Made by a program: the position numbers and the translations under genes
Shown: positions 14,289 to 22,528 of the stretch, one piece after another
Position numbering within the stretch: position 1 is the stretch's first letter
Layout: each line of letters starts with the position of its first letter
The notes under the pieces: generated by a model
Told to the model about the DNA's origin: nothing
What the model saw: only the letters and a program-made list of their open reading frames with translations
The model's database searches: none
Virus record (IMG/VR): IMGVR_UViG_3300021963_000506
Span: 1-28,970 of that record
Source: a virus
Strand: one strand, 5' to 3'
Length of the DNA stretch: 28,970 nt

Positions 14289-15785
14289 TTATTTTGTTAA
14301 GCGATCAACTGCTTTGTTGATGTTTGCTGAGCGTTTAAAAGATTTTGCTTTCCATTTATCTGCAAGATCAGTTGCTGCAGACTTTGAAGAAGGCTTTCTA
14401 GCTTTATCAGCCATATTTTCAAAGTCTGCTCCAATTTTACGTGTAACTACTGCGTCTCTACTAGCTTTCTTAACGTAAGAACCTAGAGTTGCCTTGCTTA
14501 TTTCGTCTAGTTGTTCGAACTCTTCCATAAAAGAATCAAATCCTTCTTCCATTAGAGAGTCAAAAGTTTCTTCGTCTAATGCAATTAGGAACTCTACAGC
14601 TTCGGCAAACTTATCCTTCTTTGGACGTCCTCTTCCACGCTTTGGTTCATCCTTTGCTTTCTCAGCTGTATCATTATCGGCAAATCTACGTGTTGCAATA
14701 ACACCAGTGGAAGTTTTCTTGATGTCATGACGAGCGCCAGCACCAGTTACACGATCAGTATCAAATTTCTTTTTGTATTCTGGTGTTCCTGGCCAAAGAG
14801 TTTCATCCATCTGTTCGGCTTCTTCTTTACGAAGAAGTTTGAAGTCGTGCTTGTCGAGCTTACCATTCTTATTCTTGTCAAGCTTGTGCTGGTTACCTTT
14901 AAGTTCTTCTTTCATTTCGCCTTCTTTCTTTTTATCTCTTTCGGCTTTGCGCTGAGCAAGATATGCTAGAAATTTATCGTCAGTTTTAGCAGCAACTTCT
15001 TCATTACGTTGCTTAGCATAGTAAGCTGCGAGAGCCATTTCTTTACGCTTCTCTTTAGACTTACCCTCAAACTTTGGATTATCAGACTTAACGAAGTCGC
15101 TAATCCAATCTCCTGCTTTAGCATCTTTACCTAGAACTTCTTGTAACTCAGAAACAATCTCGTCAAGTTGTTCTTCTGTAAGAGGAAGAGTGTGTTGTTC
15201 GATGAATGTTTTATAAGTTTTCTTTTCTTCCTTCATTTCTTCCTCTCCCTTGTTGAAGATGATTTTGTGTGCTCTGTGCTTGCGTCCTTGTTTGTCTACT
15301 TTATAGTCAGCGGTATCTTGTTCCGCCTCTTCATTGAAGTGGCTATGAGCTACTGTAGTTTTCTTATTAGAACCCTTACCGGATAAGTGAACTTTATCGC
15401 CTTCACGATGAGCAGTTACTGTACGATTAGTTTCATCTTTAAAAGAAGTATGTTCACCATCTTTTAATTTCTTAATAGCAGCTTGATGTTCTGGGTGTAA
15501 TGGATAAGAGTTTTCAGATCCATGATGAACAGTAATCATTTTACCCCAGCTATACTTATCTTTCTTGACAGTTACTGCTTCATCTAGTTCAATCTCTTCA
15601 TTTGCCTTACGAAGAGCTTTCTGTACTGCGGGATGATCAGATAAACCGGGCTTTAGTTTATCCATAGCTTTAGTAGCACCTGTCATATTTCCACCAGCAT
15701 AACGCTTGTCGTTGGCGATACCGATGCCCTGTTTGACATCCTTTTGAGTCATACGTTTTTCTAATATTTTTTTTATAACAGACAT
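14289..15785 (-). CDS. Large internal head or scaffold-like protein with EF-hand and AT-hook, 498 aa
   Basis: Highly charged, low in aromatic residues and built of segments separated by LxE-type sites (ELDEA at 67, QLDEI at 207, QLDEI at 426; also QMDET at 326). These resemble T4 prohead-protease sites. Residues 303-314 are a canonical EF-hand loop (DKNKNGKLDKHD). Residues 381-390 (PKRGRGRPKK) are a textbook AT-hook. LDEISKATLGSYVKKAS near 427 is a block I know from marine-phage internal proteins. An internal ATG at residue 184 (position 15236) has a good AGAGGA site and opens KKTYKTFIEQ, like a targeting sequence. Likely packaged or core protein; the role is inferred. Confidence 0.78.
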   Translation of the reverse strand: MSVIKKILEKRMTQKDVKQGIGIANDKRYAGGNMTGATKAMDKLKPGLSDHPAVQKALRKANEEIELDEAVTVKKDKYSWGKMITVHHGSENSYPLHPEHQAAIKKLKDGEHTSFKDETNRTVTAHREGDKVHLSGKGSNKKTTVAHSHFNEEAEQDTADYKVDKQGRKHRAHKIIFNKGEEEMKEEKKTYKTFIEQHTLPLTEEQLDEIVSELQEVLGKDAKAGDWISDFVKSDNPKFEGKSKEKRKEMALAAYYAKQRNEEVAAKTDDKFLAYLAQRKAERDKKKEGEMKEELKGNQHKLDKNKNGKLDKHDFKLLRKEEAEQMDETLWPGTPEYKKKFDTDRVTGAGARHDIKKTSTGVIATRRFADNDTAEKAKDEPKRGRGRPKKDKFAEAVEFLIALDEETFDSLMEEGFDSFMEEFEQLDEISKATLGSYVKKASRDAVVTRKIGADFENMADKARKPSSKSAATDLADKWKAKSFKRSANINKAVDRLTK

Positions 15786-16232
15786 TTAATTTCCCTTCAA
15801 GGATGAAGTTAACATCCACGCGTGTTTCTTATGAGTATCGATTCTTTGAGCAATAAAATCTGCTAAACCTTGCTCATTAGAATCTGTTGCAAGTACAAAT
15901 GTTTTGTTTAGACAATCAATAACTTCATTGTTGTCAGCTACTAAACTATTTAGCATTTGTTTTACGTTATCTCCAACAATTAACGAGTTTTCGGTTAATG
16001 TTGAACTTGTATATAATTCTGTTAAACTTGGTGGAGCGTACTCTCCAAGCTTTCTAAGATTCTCTGCGAGTGGATCTACAGCGCCATATAGGTCCTCGTA
16101 TAGATCAGCAAAGAAATCATGATACTGGCTGAAGTGAATTCCTTCAACGTTCCAGTGAAATGCCTGAGCCTTGAAGTACATGACAAATGTATTTGCAAGA
16201 CAATTCTTTAGTGATAATCTTAATTCATCCAT
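15786..16232 (-). CDS. Dps/ferritin-like protein, 148 aa
   Basis: The Dps ferroxidase set is complete with exact family spacing: H26, H38, D53 and E57 (FHWNVEGIHFSQYHDF, then VDPLAENLRKLG). Dps proteins form 12-mers that oxidise Fe(II) with peroxide and can bind DNA. Here the usual Lys-rich DNA-binding tail is absent at the N-terminus. The gene abuts the large internal head protein and lies inside the virion block. It is therefore probably expressed late, and may be part of or packaged in the particle. It has no capsid targeting sequence. Confidence 0.9.
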   Translation of the reverse strand: MDELRLSLKNCLANTFVMYFKAQAFHWNVEGIHFSQYHDFFADLYEDLYGAVDPLAENLRKLGEYAPPSLTELYTSSTLTENSLIVGDNVKQMLNSLVADNNEVIDCLNKTFVLATDSNEQGLADFIAQRIDTHKKHAWMLTSSLKGN

Positions 16233-16243
16233 TTTAATTCCAA

Positions 16244-18367
16244 TTATTTAGTGTATGTTTTGTGTGTTAAACGATCATTCTCTACTTTGCGTACTCTTGG
16301 TACTAGCTTCATAGCAATTCTATTAAGTACAACTTTTCTTTTTTGAATTGTACGTTCAATTCTTTCCTTTTCCGCTACTGATAATTTGCTTAGAGGCTTT
16401 CTTGCTAATCTCTGTTTCATTAGATTAACTGCAAGTCTACGTGCTCTATTATTAATTACCTTATTACTAGAGCGCATCTTTAATGCAATCTTTTGTCTAC
16501 GCTCGCGCTTAGCTTGCGTCTTTGCAAATCTCATCTTCGCTTTAATTCTTTCACTACGCGAAAGAACTTCCATAATGACTTCTTCTTTAATATCGATGAT
16601 ATGCTCGCCGGTTTCATCATCGATAATTGCTAGTTCTTCGTCGTCATATGCTTCGAGATAATCGTCATCAGTCATACCACCAATCATATCATCGATATCT
16701 TTATCTAAGAATCCCGATTCTCCAACACCATCGTCACCATCTATATCCATATCATCTTCTGTACCAAGAGAAGCTTCGCCAAGTTTATGTTTAATTTTCA
16801 TTCTACGATGGCTATCGGTTCTTCCTCCAAGTGATGAACCAACTTTCTTATGTTCTGGATCTTGAGAATGTTCTGCTTCTTGATCAGACTCATTGTCTTT
16901 TACGATATTCTTAACAGAAACTTGTTCTGCTACTTTACCAGCAACAATCTTATGATCATACTTAATGCCTGCATCGGCCGCCATCTTTAGCATATTGCTA
17001 ATAATAGACCATGCTTCGGGAGTAAGACGTTTATTTTTTACTGCACGTAATCCCTGATTAACCATGTTCTCTGGTCCACTCTTCTCATCTACATCCATTA
17101 CTCCTAGAGAAGATGCAACTATTCGAGCAACCTTAATCTTATCTGCTGGTGAGAATTTCATTTCTTGTAATCCTTGTTGTACTTCTTCGCCGAAGGCTTC
17201 ATCTTTGCCTGAATTTTCATAATCTATTAAAACGCCTTCTAACTCGTGTTGATGCATGTGCCAATAGTCTTCGTGATGCATAAATTCACCAACCTTGTTT
17301 AGGCTTTCACGAGCTTTTTCATGAGCTGCAATCCATACATCCTTTTCGGCATTAGTAAATTTTTCACCAGTTAAATGCTTATCGTTTAATCCCATGTAAA
17401 TATCAGTTGCTTTAAGTGCATTCAATACTGCAATGGGATCATGTTTGTGCGTGGTTGCGCGTTCAATAGTATCTTGGAATGCTTTGGCCGCATCAGCAGA
17501 ATGATGAAAGTTCTTAGTAGTGTAACCCTTATAGGAGATCTCTGTTGGCGTAGGACCAGGTCTAATATCTTCTTCAATATCTATCGGTTGAGCATCACTC
17601 AACCATTTCTTACTGAGATCACCTAACTTATCAACTACTGTAAGATAATTAGATCCTCGATCAACTATCTCAAATACGTTCTTTCCATCAGATACTTTAT
17701 CTCCAATGTTAAAGATTTTGCCAGCAAAATATAGTTCACGTAATTCATTCGTTTCAAACTTAACTTGTTCTTTAACTGGCTCAACACCCATGCCTTCACG
17801 AATATCATTCATAAGACGTTTGCCATCTAACTCGGTCATGGTATGTGGTAGACCTTTCTTAAAGAGATTATAATCTCCTTTCTTAGCGGCCTCTCTCATC
17901 TTAGTACCAGACATGCCTGATGCACTATCCGAATCTGGATCACGTTCACCTGCAGATACAACTTCTATCGTATCAAAGGTAAAGTTTTTTCCGTTATACT
18001 TGTTTAGTAACTGAGTGTATTCTGCAATTCTATCTGACCCTGCAACCATAACAAGGTTTTTATACTTCTTAGATAGCATTGCCGCTGCTTCCATGAATGT
18101 ACGTACTTGTTCGTTTGCTGCAACGAAATTAGTCTTAGGAAACATTCTCTTAAGGTAATATACCTTACGATCTACTGGAAGAGGATTTGATTTTTTATCG
18201 TGAGTACGTGAAGCGAATATGACGTGATCTGCCTTCTGTGCGATGGCGATCTTTTTAACTGCATTGACTAGTAATTCATGCCCTGTAGTGGGAGGTTGAA
18301 ATCTGCCAAATGCAAATACTACTTTTTTAGAGGGCAACTCCTTAATGAGTTGTCTATATTTTTTCAT
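16244..18367 (-). CDS. Capsid-targeted nucleotidyltransferase (NMNAT-like) with basic tail, 707 aa
   Basis: I chose the ATG at 18367 because GGAG precedes it and the resulting N-terminus MKKYRQLIKE fits the capsid targeting pattern. An ATG nine bases earlier is possible. Residues 16-165 are a nucleotidyltransferase domain: FGRFQPPTTGHELL (T/HxGH motif), VMVAGSDRIAEY and SGTKMREAA (the SxTxxR motif). This matches cytidylyltransferase/NMN adenylyltransferase enzymes. A central region of unknown fold follows. An acidic stretch (about 525-590) then leads into a very basic C-terminal 110 residues (AKRERRQKIALKMRS, RAIMK-type repeats), suited to DNA binding. Probably packed in the head and injected; the substrate is unproven. 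Confidence 0.8.
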   Translation of the reverse strand: MKKYRQLIKELPSKKVVFAFGRFQPPTTGHELLVNAVKKIAIAQKADHVIFASRTHDKKSNPLPVDRKVYYLKRMFPKTNFVAANEQVRTFMEAAAMLSKKYKNLVMVAGSDRIAEYTQLLNKYNGKNFTFDTIEVVSAGERDPDSDSASGMSGTKMREAAKKGDYNLFKKGLPHTMTELDGKRLMNDIREGMGVEPVKEQVKFETNELRELYFAGKIFNIGDKVSDGKNVFEIVDRGSNYLTVVDKLGDLSKKWLSDAQPIDIEEDIRPGPTPTEISYKGYTTKNFHHSADAAKAFQDTIERATTHKHDPIAVLNALKATDIYMGLNDKHLTGEKFTNAEKDVWIAAHEKARESLNKVGEFMHHEDYWHMHQHELEGVLIDYENSGKDEAFGEEVQQGLQEMKFSPADKIKVARIVASSLGVMDVDEKSGPENMVNQGLRAVKNKRLTPEAWSIISNMLKMAADAGIKYDHKIVAGKVAEQVSVKNIVKDNESDQEAEHSQDPEHKKVGSSLGGRTDSHRRMKIKHKLGEASLGTEDDMDIDGDDGVGESGFLDKDIDDMIGGMTDDDYLEAYDDEELAIIDDETGEHIIDIKEEVIMEVLSRSERIKAKMRFAKTQAKRERRQKIALKMRSSNKVINNRARRLAVNLMKQRLARKPLSKLSVAEKERIERTIQKRKVVLNRIAMKLVPRVRKVENDRLTHKTYTK

Positions 18368-18396
18368 ATGCTCCATCAATTATTGAATTGTACTAC

Positions 18397-18558
18397 TTAT
18401 TTATTCTTTTTATGTTCTTGGTCTTCGTAATCCGGTAACATTTTTGGAGTTACCGGCAATTCACCAGGTGTCATCTTTTTACGATGTAGGGTAAGCTTAT
18501 CCGTTCCTTCGTAACCAATGTTATTTTCTTCTTGAATAAAATCTTTAAACGATAACAT
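18397..18558 (-). CDS. Very small capsid-targeted protein, 53 aa
   Basis: The ATG overlaps the stop of the upstream capsid-targeted gene (TAATG). The frame runs 53 codons, starting MLSFKDFIQE, a capsid targeting sequence with Glu10 at the cleavage point. The remaining 43 residues are polar (YEGTDKLTLHRKK, then ELPVTPKMLPDYEDQ). It lies in what would otherwise be a 190-base gap. Such short injected peptides in T4 act against host functions. No activity can be assigned. Confidence 0.75.
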   Translation of the reverse strand: MLSFKDFIQEENNIGYEGTDKLTLHRKKMTPGELPVTPKMLPDYEDQEHKKNK

Positions 18559-19262
18559 TAGCAGTTCCACTTTCTAAGTGCCTTATTAATTCGTGAATCT
18601 GGATCACGCGCAGTCTTAGCGGAAGTTAAACGCTTCTTCATACCACCCATACGAGCACAGAAAGACTTACGGCGATTAGCGGCTTTACTTCCAGGTTTAA
18701 GCTTTGAAGGTTTAGTAGTTACTGCAGTTTGCAGATTACCACCAGTCTTCCTATTATAAGCATCAACGCCTTTTTGCGTTAGACCACCTTCAGAAGATTT
18801 ATGTCCTTTAGCATCAATGGCATATTCGAGAAGTTCAGCATCATCTATTGATTCAAGAGTTTCCCATATAGTTTCTGAATTAATTCCATTTTCTTCGGCT
18901 AGTTGTTCTATGACTTCTTCAATAAGATCAAATTGCTCATCAGCAGATAATTCTTCATTTGCTTTTTCTTTATTACGACGATTTTGATAATCACTAGTTT
19001 GAGCAGGAGCTTTCTTACGAACAGGTTTCTTGCCACTAATAATATCCTCTTCTCGCTTACGACGAGCAAAATAATCATTAGAAACTTCGTCTAGTTCAGT
19101 TTCTTCATTAGCAGCTTTAAAGTCTGCATCTGTAGGTGCACCTTTGCTACCAGGTTTGCGCATGCGTTCACCGGAACCAGATTTAATTCTTTTACGCTTG
19201 GCATGAATGTTATCCCACAATCCACGCTTGCCTTCTTTAATATATTCTGAAAAGTTTAGCAT
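18558..19262 (-). CDS. Capsid-targeted internal protein, 234 aa
   Basis: The ATG at 19262 has AAGGA seven bases upstream and gives MLNFSEYIKE. An upstream in-frame extension is rejected. After the targeting sequence comes a basic block (KRGLWDNIHAKRKRIKSGSG), then ELDEVS, a second protease-type site. An acidic helix follows, and a C-terminal basic block with KPGSKAANRRKSFCARMGG ends in KWNC. Both basic blocks are familiar from widespread, uncharacterised phage domains. Likely a DNA-associated internal head protein; the function is unknown. Confidence 0.78.
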   Translation of the reverse strand: MLNFSEYIKEGKRGLWDNIHAKRKRIKSGSGERMRKPGSKGAPTDADFKAANEETELDEVSNDYFARRKREEDIISGKKPVRKKAPAQTSDYQNRRNKEKANEELSADEQFDLIEEVIEQLAEENGINSETIWETLESIDDAELLEYAIDAKGHKSSEGGLTQKGVDAYNRKTGGNLQTAVTTKPSKLKPGSKAANRRKSFCARMGGMKKRLTSAKTARDPDSRINKALRKWNC

Positions 19263-19278
19263 TTTATTTTCCTTGGTA

Positions 19279-20505
19279 TTAGTAAATTTCTCGCCATTGC
19301 ATTCCAACACCAACGTTGGTGTTCTGTGCTCCAAGATTTGTTGCTACAACAACATAAATCTCCGAATCTGTAGAATCGTAATTTTGAACTATATAGTTCT
19401 TCTTGGCAGAAGATGGTAAGTTAGATCCTGGCGATCCACCAGCCTTTTGGCTACCTTGCGTAGAAGCACCAACCCAACCATTGTCGATTTCGTCACCACC
19501 AGTGAACTCCGTGGCGTCTACATTATATTGAACACCACTATCGGCGTCAACATCAGTCCATGTTGTTTCTGTTAGTTGACTTGTATTTGATAATTTAATT
19601 AGACGCCACTTAATGTTCTCGCCATCACTGAACATGTTAAGGTTGCCCATACGAACAATCATTCTATTCTTGTAACTTCTAAATGTATTCTTTAGACGAA
19701 TAGCCATGATTGGTGATGTTGAACCAGAAGTAAGAAGTCTTGGTGTATTTGAAACTGCCCAATCTTGACCTGCTTCAACATAACCACCCTCCGATAATAC
19801 TGTTGAACAGATCTGATCGAAATAAGCGCCTGCTGTAGTGCCAGTGTTTACTAACTCACAACGAACTGGTAAGTTTGGATTACTCATATAGACAGTAGCA
19901 AGATTATTACTATTGTTAAACTCATGCGCAAATACATACTCGCCATCGTGAACAAAACCGCAGCGAACTCGACCAACACCTAACCATTGAAAGTCAATCC
20001 AAGCTAACTGTGTTTTCGTTATATCAATATTAAATGCGCTAGGTCCTGTACCGTCGCACTGATCTTTATTCCACTGACTTTGTGTAAATCGTCTTTCTAC
20101 TGGAGCACCTGTTACAAAACTTCTAATCACCCAAGATAGTGTTCCATCTCCTGCTTGCTCTAAGAATATACCATCATTATCATCGAAGTAACCAGTACGT
20201 TTGATTGTGTTGGCAGTGGCTGTATAAAAATTAAAACTAGAAAGAATTACTTGACTCTTTCCGGGCATGTAGTGATGATAGAATTTTGTTTGATGAACAA
20301 TTCTACTTGATGAGTTAGATGTAGTCGACAATCTAGCACATGTTTTATTTTCTTGGAAAGCGACTGCGCCACCACTAACAGAATAGTCAATAAAGTTTGG
20401 ATCTAAACCGTATAGGTGTTTATAATCGCCAAGTGTATATGGCATACTAACGCGCCCACGACCAAACGCATCAATGTTTTGTTCTTCTTGAAACAAATAC
20501 GTCAT
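19279..20505 (-). CDS. Virion structural protein, 408 aa
   Basis: The ATG at 20505 has GGAG six bases upstream and overlaps the preceding stop as ATGA, so I prefer it to the upstream ATG at 20517. Beta-rich and Asn/Thr/Ser-rich, without TM segments. It contains long blocks such as IDYSVSGGAVAFQENKTCAR and ATANTIKRTGYFDDNDGIFL that I recall from conserved structural proteins in marine T4-like phages. The C-terminal IVQNYDSTDSEIYVVVATN and GVGMQWREIY look like a beta-sandwich domain. Probably a tail or surface component. Whether it is head, tail or fibre cannot be told. Confidence 0.8.
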   Translation of the reverse strand: MTYLFQEEQNIDAFGRGRVSMPYTLGDYKHLYGLDPNFIDYSVSGGAVAFQENKTCARLSTTSNSSSRIVHQTKFYHHYMPGKSQVILSSFNFYTATANTIKRTGYFDDNDGIFLEQAGDGTLSWVIRSFVTGAPVERRFTQSQWNKDQCDGTGPSAFNIDITKTQLAWIDFQWLGVGRVRCGFVHDGEYVFAHEFNNSNNLATVYMSNPNLPVRCELVNTGTTAGAYFDQICSTVLSEGGYVEAGQDWAVSNTPRLLTSGSTSPIMAIRLKNTFRSYKNRMIVRMGNLNMFSDGENIKWRLIKLSNTSQLTETTWTDVDADSGVQYNVDATEFTGGDEIDNGWVGASTQGSQKAGGSPGSNLPSSAKKNYIVQNYDSTDSEIYVVVATNLGAQNTNVGVGMQWREIY

Positions 20506-21266
20506 ACTATTCTCCATCCATCTCTATAAATCATTTGAATTCCACCATTATCTATCCTTAGAATAAATCCGCCCGGATCATTATCAACGTTTCCTTGAAC
20601 GATAATAGGAAACTTAGAACAACGTCCGGACTCATCTTTAATAATAACATATCTACCATTCTTTACGTTTACTGGTAGTGTTATTGTTACTGTTCCAGCG
20701 TAGTTAACACCAATGTAGTAATCTTTTCTACTAACCATGTACGTTGGAGTTATCACCAATTTAGTTTGGTGATCGAGATTGATAACGTCTCCAGCTCCAC
20801 CACCGGGACCAGCCGCGGATATTTTAGCAACCCATTGTTCAAGAAACTTAAGCTTATCTGTGACAGCTTTCATTTCATTTGATATTTCCGGAGCTATTGG
20901 CTGTTGGAAACTATGAGAATCTTTTGGAAGAGCTGACAAGTATTTTGTAACATCATCTTGTCTTTGCTCAGGAGTCTTGGGTTCTACTATCTCTTCTATA
21001 AACTCTACAGCTTCAGTTAATTTCTCAGGCTGTGGTGTACTCTGCAAATCGCTGAGCATCGCTGTAACATCTTTAGCTACATTCTCTTTAACTTTTTTAA
21101 TAAGTTTTTCTTGAGGATCAGTAGCTTTAACTTGGCTTAATTGAATTAACAAAGAATCGAGATCAGCTCTAGCATTTTCTTTAACTTGCTTTAGCGCTTG
21201 ATGTTTTGGATCTTTAGCTTTTGCTTCTGCTACAAGTTTCAGAAAGTCGTTTAACTCGCTGTTCAT
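20502..21266 (-). CDS. Structural protein with tandem helical repeats and beta C-terminus, 254 aa
   Basis: The ATG at 21266 overlaps the upstream stop (ATGA). Residues 8-75 contain two consecutive repeats of about 33 residues, each with a KDP/TDP turn and a K-x-x-KVKENV/QVKENA helix. A Pro-rich linker (about 95-125) and a Gly-rich stretch (AAGPGGGAGDV) separate this from a C-terminal beta domain (TVTITLPVNVKNGRYVII, GGIQMIYRDGWRIV). That domain resembles small phage fibre or baseplate tip domains. It is coupled to the structural protein that follows. A helical shaft plus a beta tip is inferred. Confidence 0.75.
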   Translation of the reverse strand: MNSELNDFLKLVAEAKAKDPKHQALKQVKENARADLDSLLIQLSQVKATDPQEKLIKKVKENVAKDVTAMLSDLQSTPQPEKLTEAVEFIEEIVEPKTPEQRQDDVTKYLSALPKDSHSFQQPIAPEISNEMKAVTDKLKFLEQWVAKISAAGPGGGAGDVINLDHQTKLVITPTYMVSRKDYYIGVNYAGTVTITLPVNVKNGRYVIIKDESGRCSKFPIIVQGNVDNDPGGFILRIDNGGIQMIYRDGWRIV

Positions 21267-22492
21267 CTCTGCCAACCTTTAATGATGTCAGCCGAGAAGT
21301 TTGCTTTGCTGAATTCCATACGATCTACTATCTTAACTGCTCCACCAGTGAGGTGATCAATAGCAACAAAACCTTCTACGCCAGTTGTCTTAAATCCATT
21401 TGCTGTTCTAAGAAAAGTACTAATGTGTCCGGCTTGATTCATTTTATTTATGATCATTGCTTTAGCCTCAACCAACACGTTAACTAAATCAAATATTGCT
21501 ACAATCTGATTCTGATCATGATGAGCAAAGAAGTTTAGAATTTTTTTTCTCTTATCTTCTTGTGCTTTCTTTCCGGCTACAGTTGATCGCTTTTCAATTT
21601 CTTTCTCGTATTTGTCATGGATATGGTGGAATAACTCACGCACATGGGCTTTAGTATCAATAATTTGTTCTGACTTTTTAATCTTAGAATTGTTGAACGT
21701 TTTAACTGCAAGTAGTAAGTCTTCATCGTTGCTTATCCCATTTAAAGTTGGTGCGCTGATGGAGCCAAATAACTTACCAGCGCGTGACAGAACGTCTGTC
21801 ACCTTCTTTGTTTCTTCAGCTGTGAAGGTAGCAGTACCGGAATAATCATGATAATTTGCATCGTCCATCCATATAGTTGGAACTGTAGCAAATTTGTCTA
21901 CGATCGTCTTCCCAAAGCTAGCGGTCATAGACTCAAATGAATTACCTGTATATGTAGTATGCCAAACAACACCTATCTTAGCAGAGCGTACTTTCTTGCC
22001 AAGCTCTGAATCAAATGGAACTGCATATACAATTGTGTTAGGATGGAAAGTGATATACTTCTCACCATCGATGATCTCGGTCTTCTTATCATTAGTAAAC
22101 ATCAAGTCGCCTTGATATACGCCTGACTTTATACCGAGCTTTGAGAATTCTTTTAGTGCTGTCTTAAACTTCTCGGCTAAATCGCCAGAAGTATCAGCAT
22201 CAATTTCTTTGTTTGTTTTATAAATCTTAGGTTCTTTATTGAATACGCCTTTTTTAGCGATAAAGAACTTTCCATCTCGTGGATCTATACCAGCAAAAAT
22301 TGCAGGAGCTCCGTCCCACTTCACCGTTGCAGTAATTTTGCTTTTGCTGTGACCGGCTAGCATGTCTCGAAGAGACTGTAAGAATGCGATCGCTTTGCGC
22401 GTACCGGTTACACCTTCGTTGAAGACGAGATCTTCAACGTGTTCCATGTGAGTATTTTTTTCTTCTTTTATGAACTGTTTAAGATTTAGCAT
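21263..22492 (-). CDS. Capsid-targeted ligase-like nucleotidyltransferase, 409 aa
   Basis: The N-terminus MLNLKQFIKE is a capsid targeting sequence. Residues 55-67 read ATVKWDGAPAIFA, which contains KxDG (K58), the lysine nucleotidylation motif I of ATP/NAD ligases and capping enzymes. FFIAKKG follows, GVYQGDLMF sits at 124-132 in the place of motif III, and EGFVAID followed by VKIVDRMEF near 373-395 in the place of motifs IV/V. I recall KVP40-type phage relatives of unknown function. It may seal nucleic acid ends or be an inactive relative. The start lies at the predicted transcription start of P4, with no ribosome binding site. Confidence 0.75.
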   Translation of the reverse strand: MLNLKQFIKEEKNTHMEHVEDLVFNEGVTGTRKAIAFLQSLRDMLAGHSKSKITATVKWDGAPAIFAGIDPRDGKFFIAKKGVFNKEPKIYKTNKEIDADTSGDLAEKFKTALKEFSKLGIKSGVYQGDLMFTNDKKTEIIDGEKYITFHPNTIVYAVPFDSELGKKVRSAKIGVVWHTTYTGNSFESMTASFGKTIVDKFATVPTIWMDDANYHDYSGTATFTAEETKKVTDVLSRAGKLFGSISAPTLNGISNDEDLLLAVKTFNNSKIKKSEQIIDTKAHVRELFHHIHDKYEKEIEKRSTVAGKKAQEDKRKKILNFFAHHDQNQIVAIFDLVNVLVEAKAMIINKMNQAGHISTFLRTANGFKTTGVEGFVAIDHLTGGAVKIVDRMEFSKANFSADIIKGWQR

Positions 22493-22499
22493 TTATTTT

Positions 22500-22528
22500 A
22501 TTATACCACATATTTGATTATTTGTACA
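22500..22528 (-). promoter_or_regulatory. Sigma70-like promoter P4 (TGTACA-N17-TATAAT)
   Basis: Consensus boxes are 17 bp apart and preceded by the same GCCC as P1 and P2. The -10 box ends eight bases before the ATG of the ligase-like gene, so the expected transcript would begin at about the start codon. Confidence 0.7.

Noticed and set aside
18366-18395. Possible sixth promoter with TGTACT-like box (AGTACA) before the NMNAT-like gene
   Set aside because: At 17 bp the -10 would be GCATAT, which does not match the family. The gene is better explained by co-transcription with its upstream neighbours.
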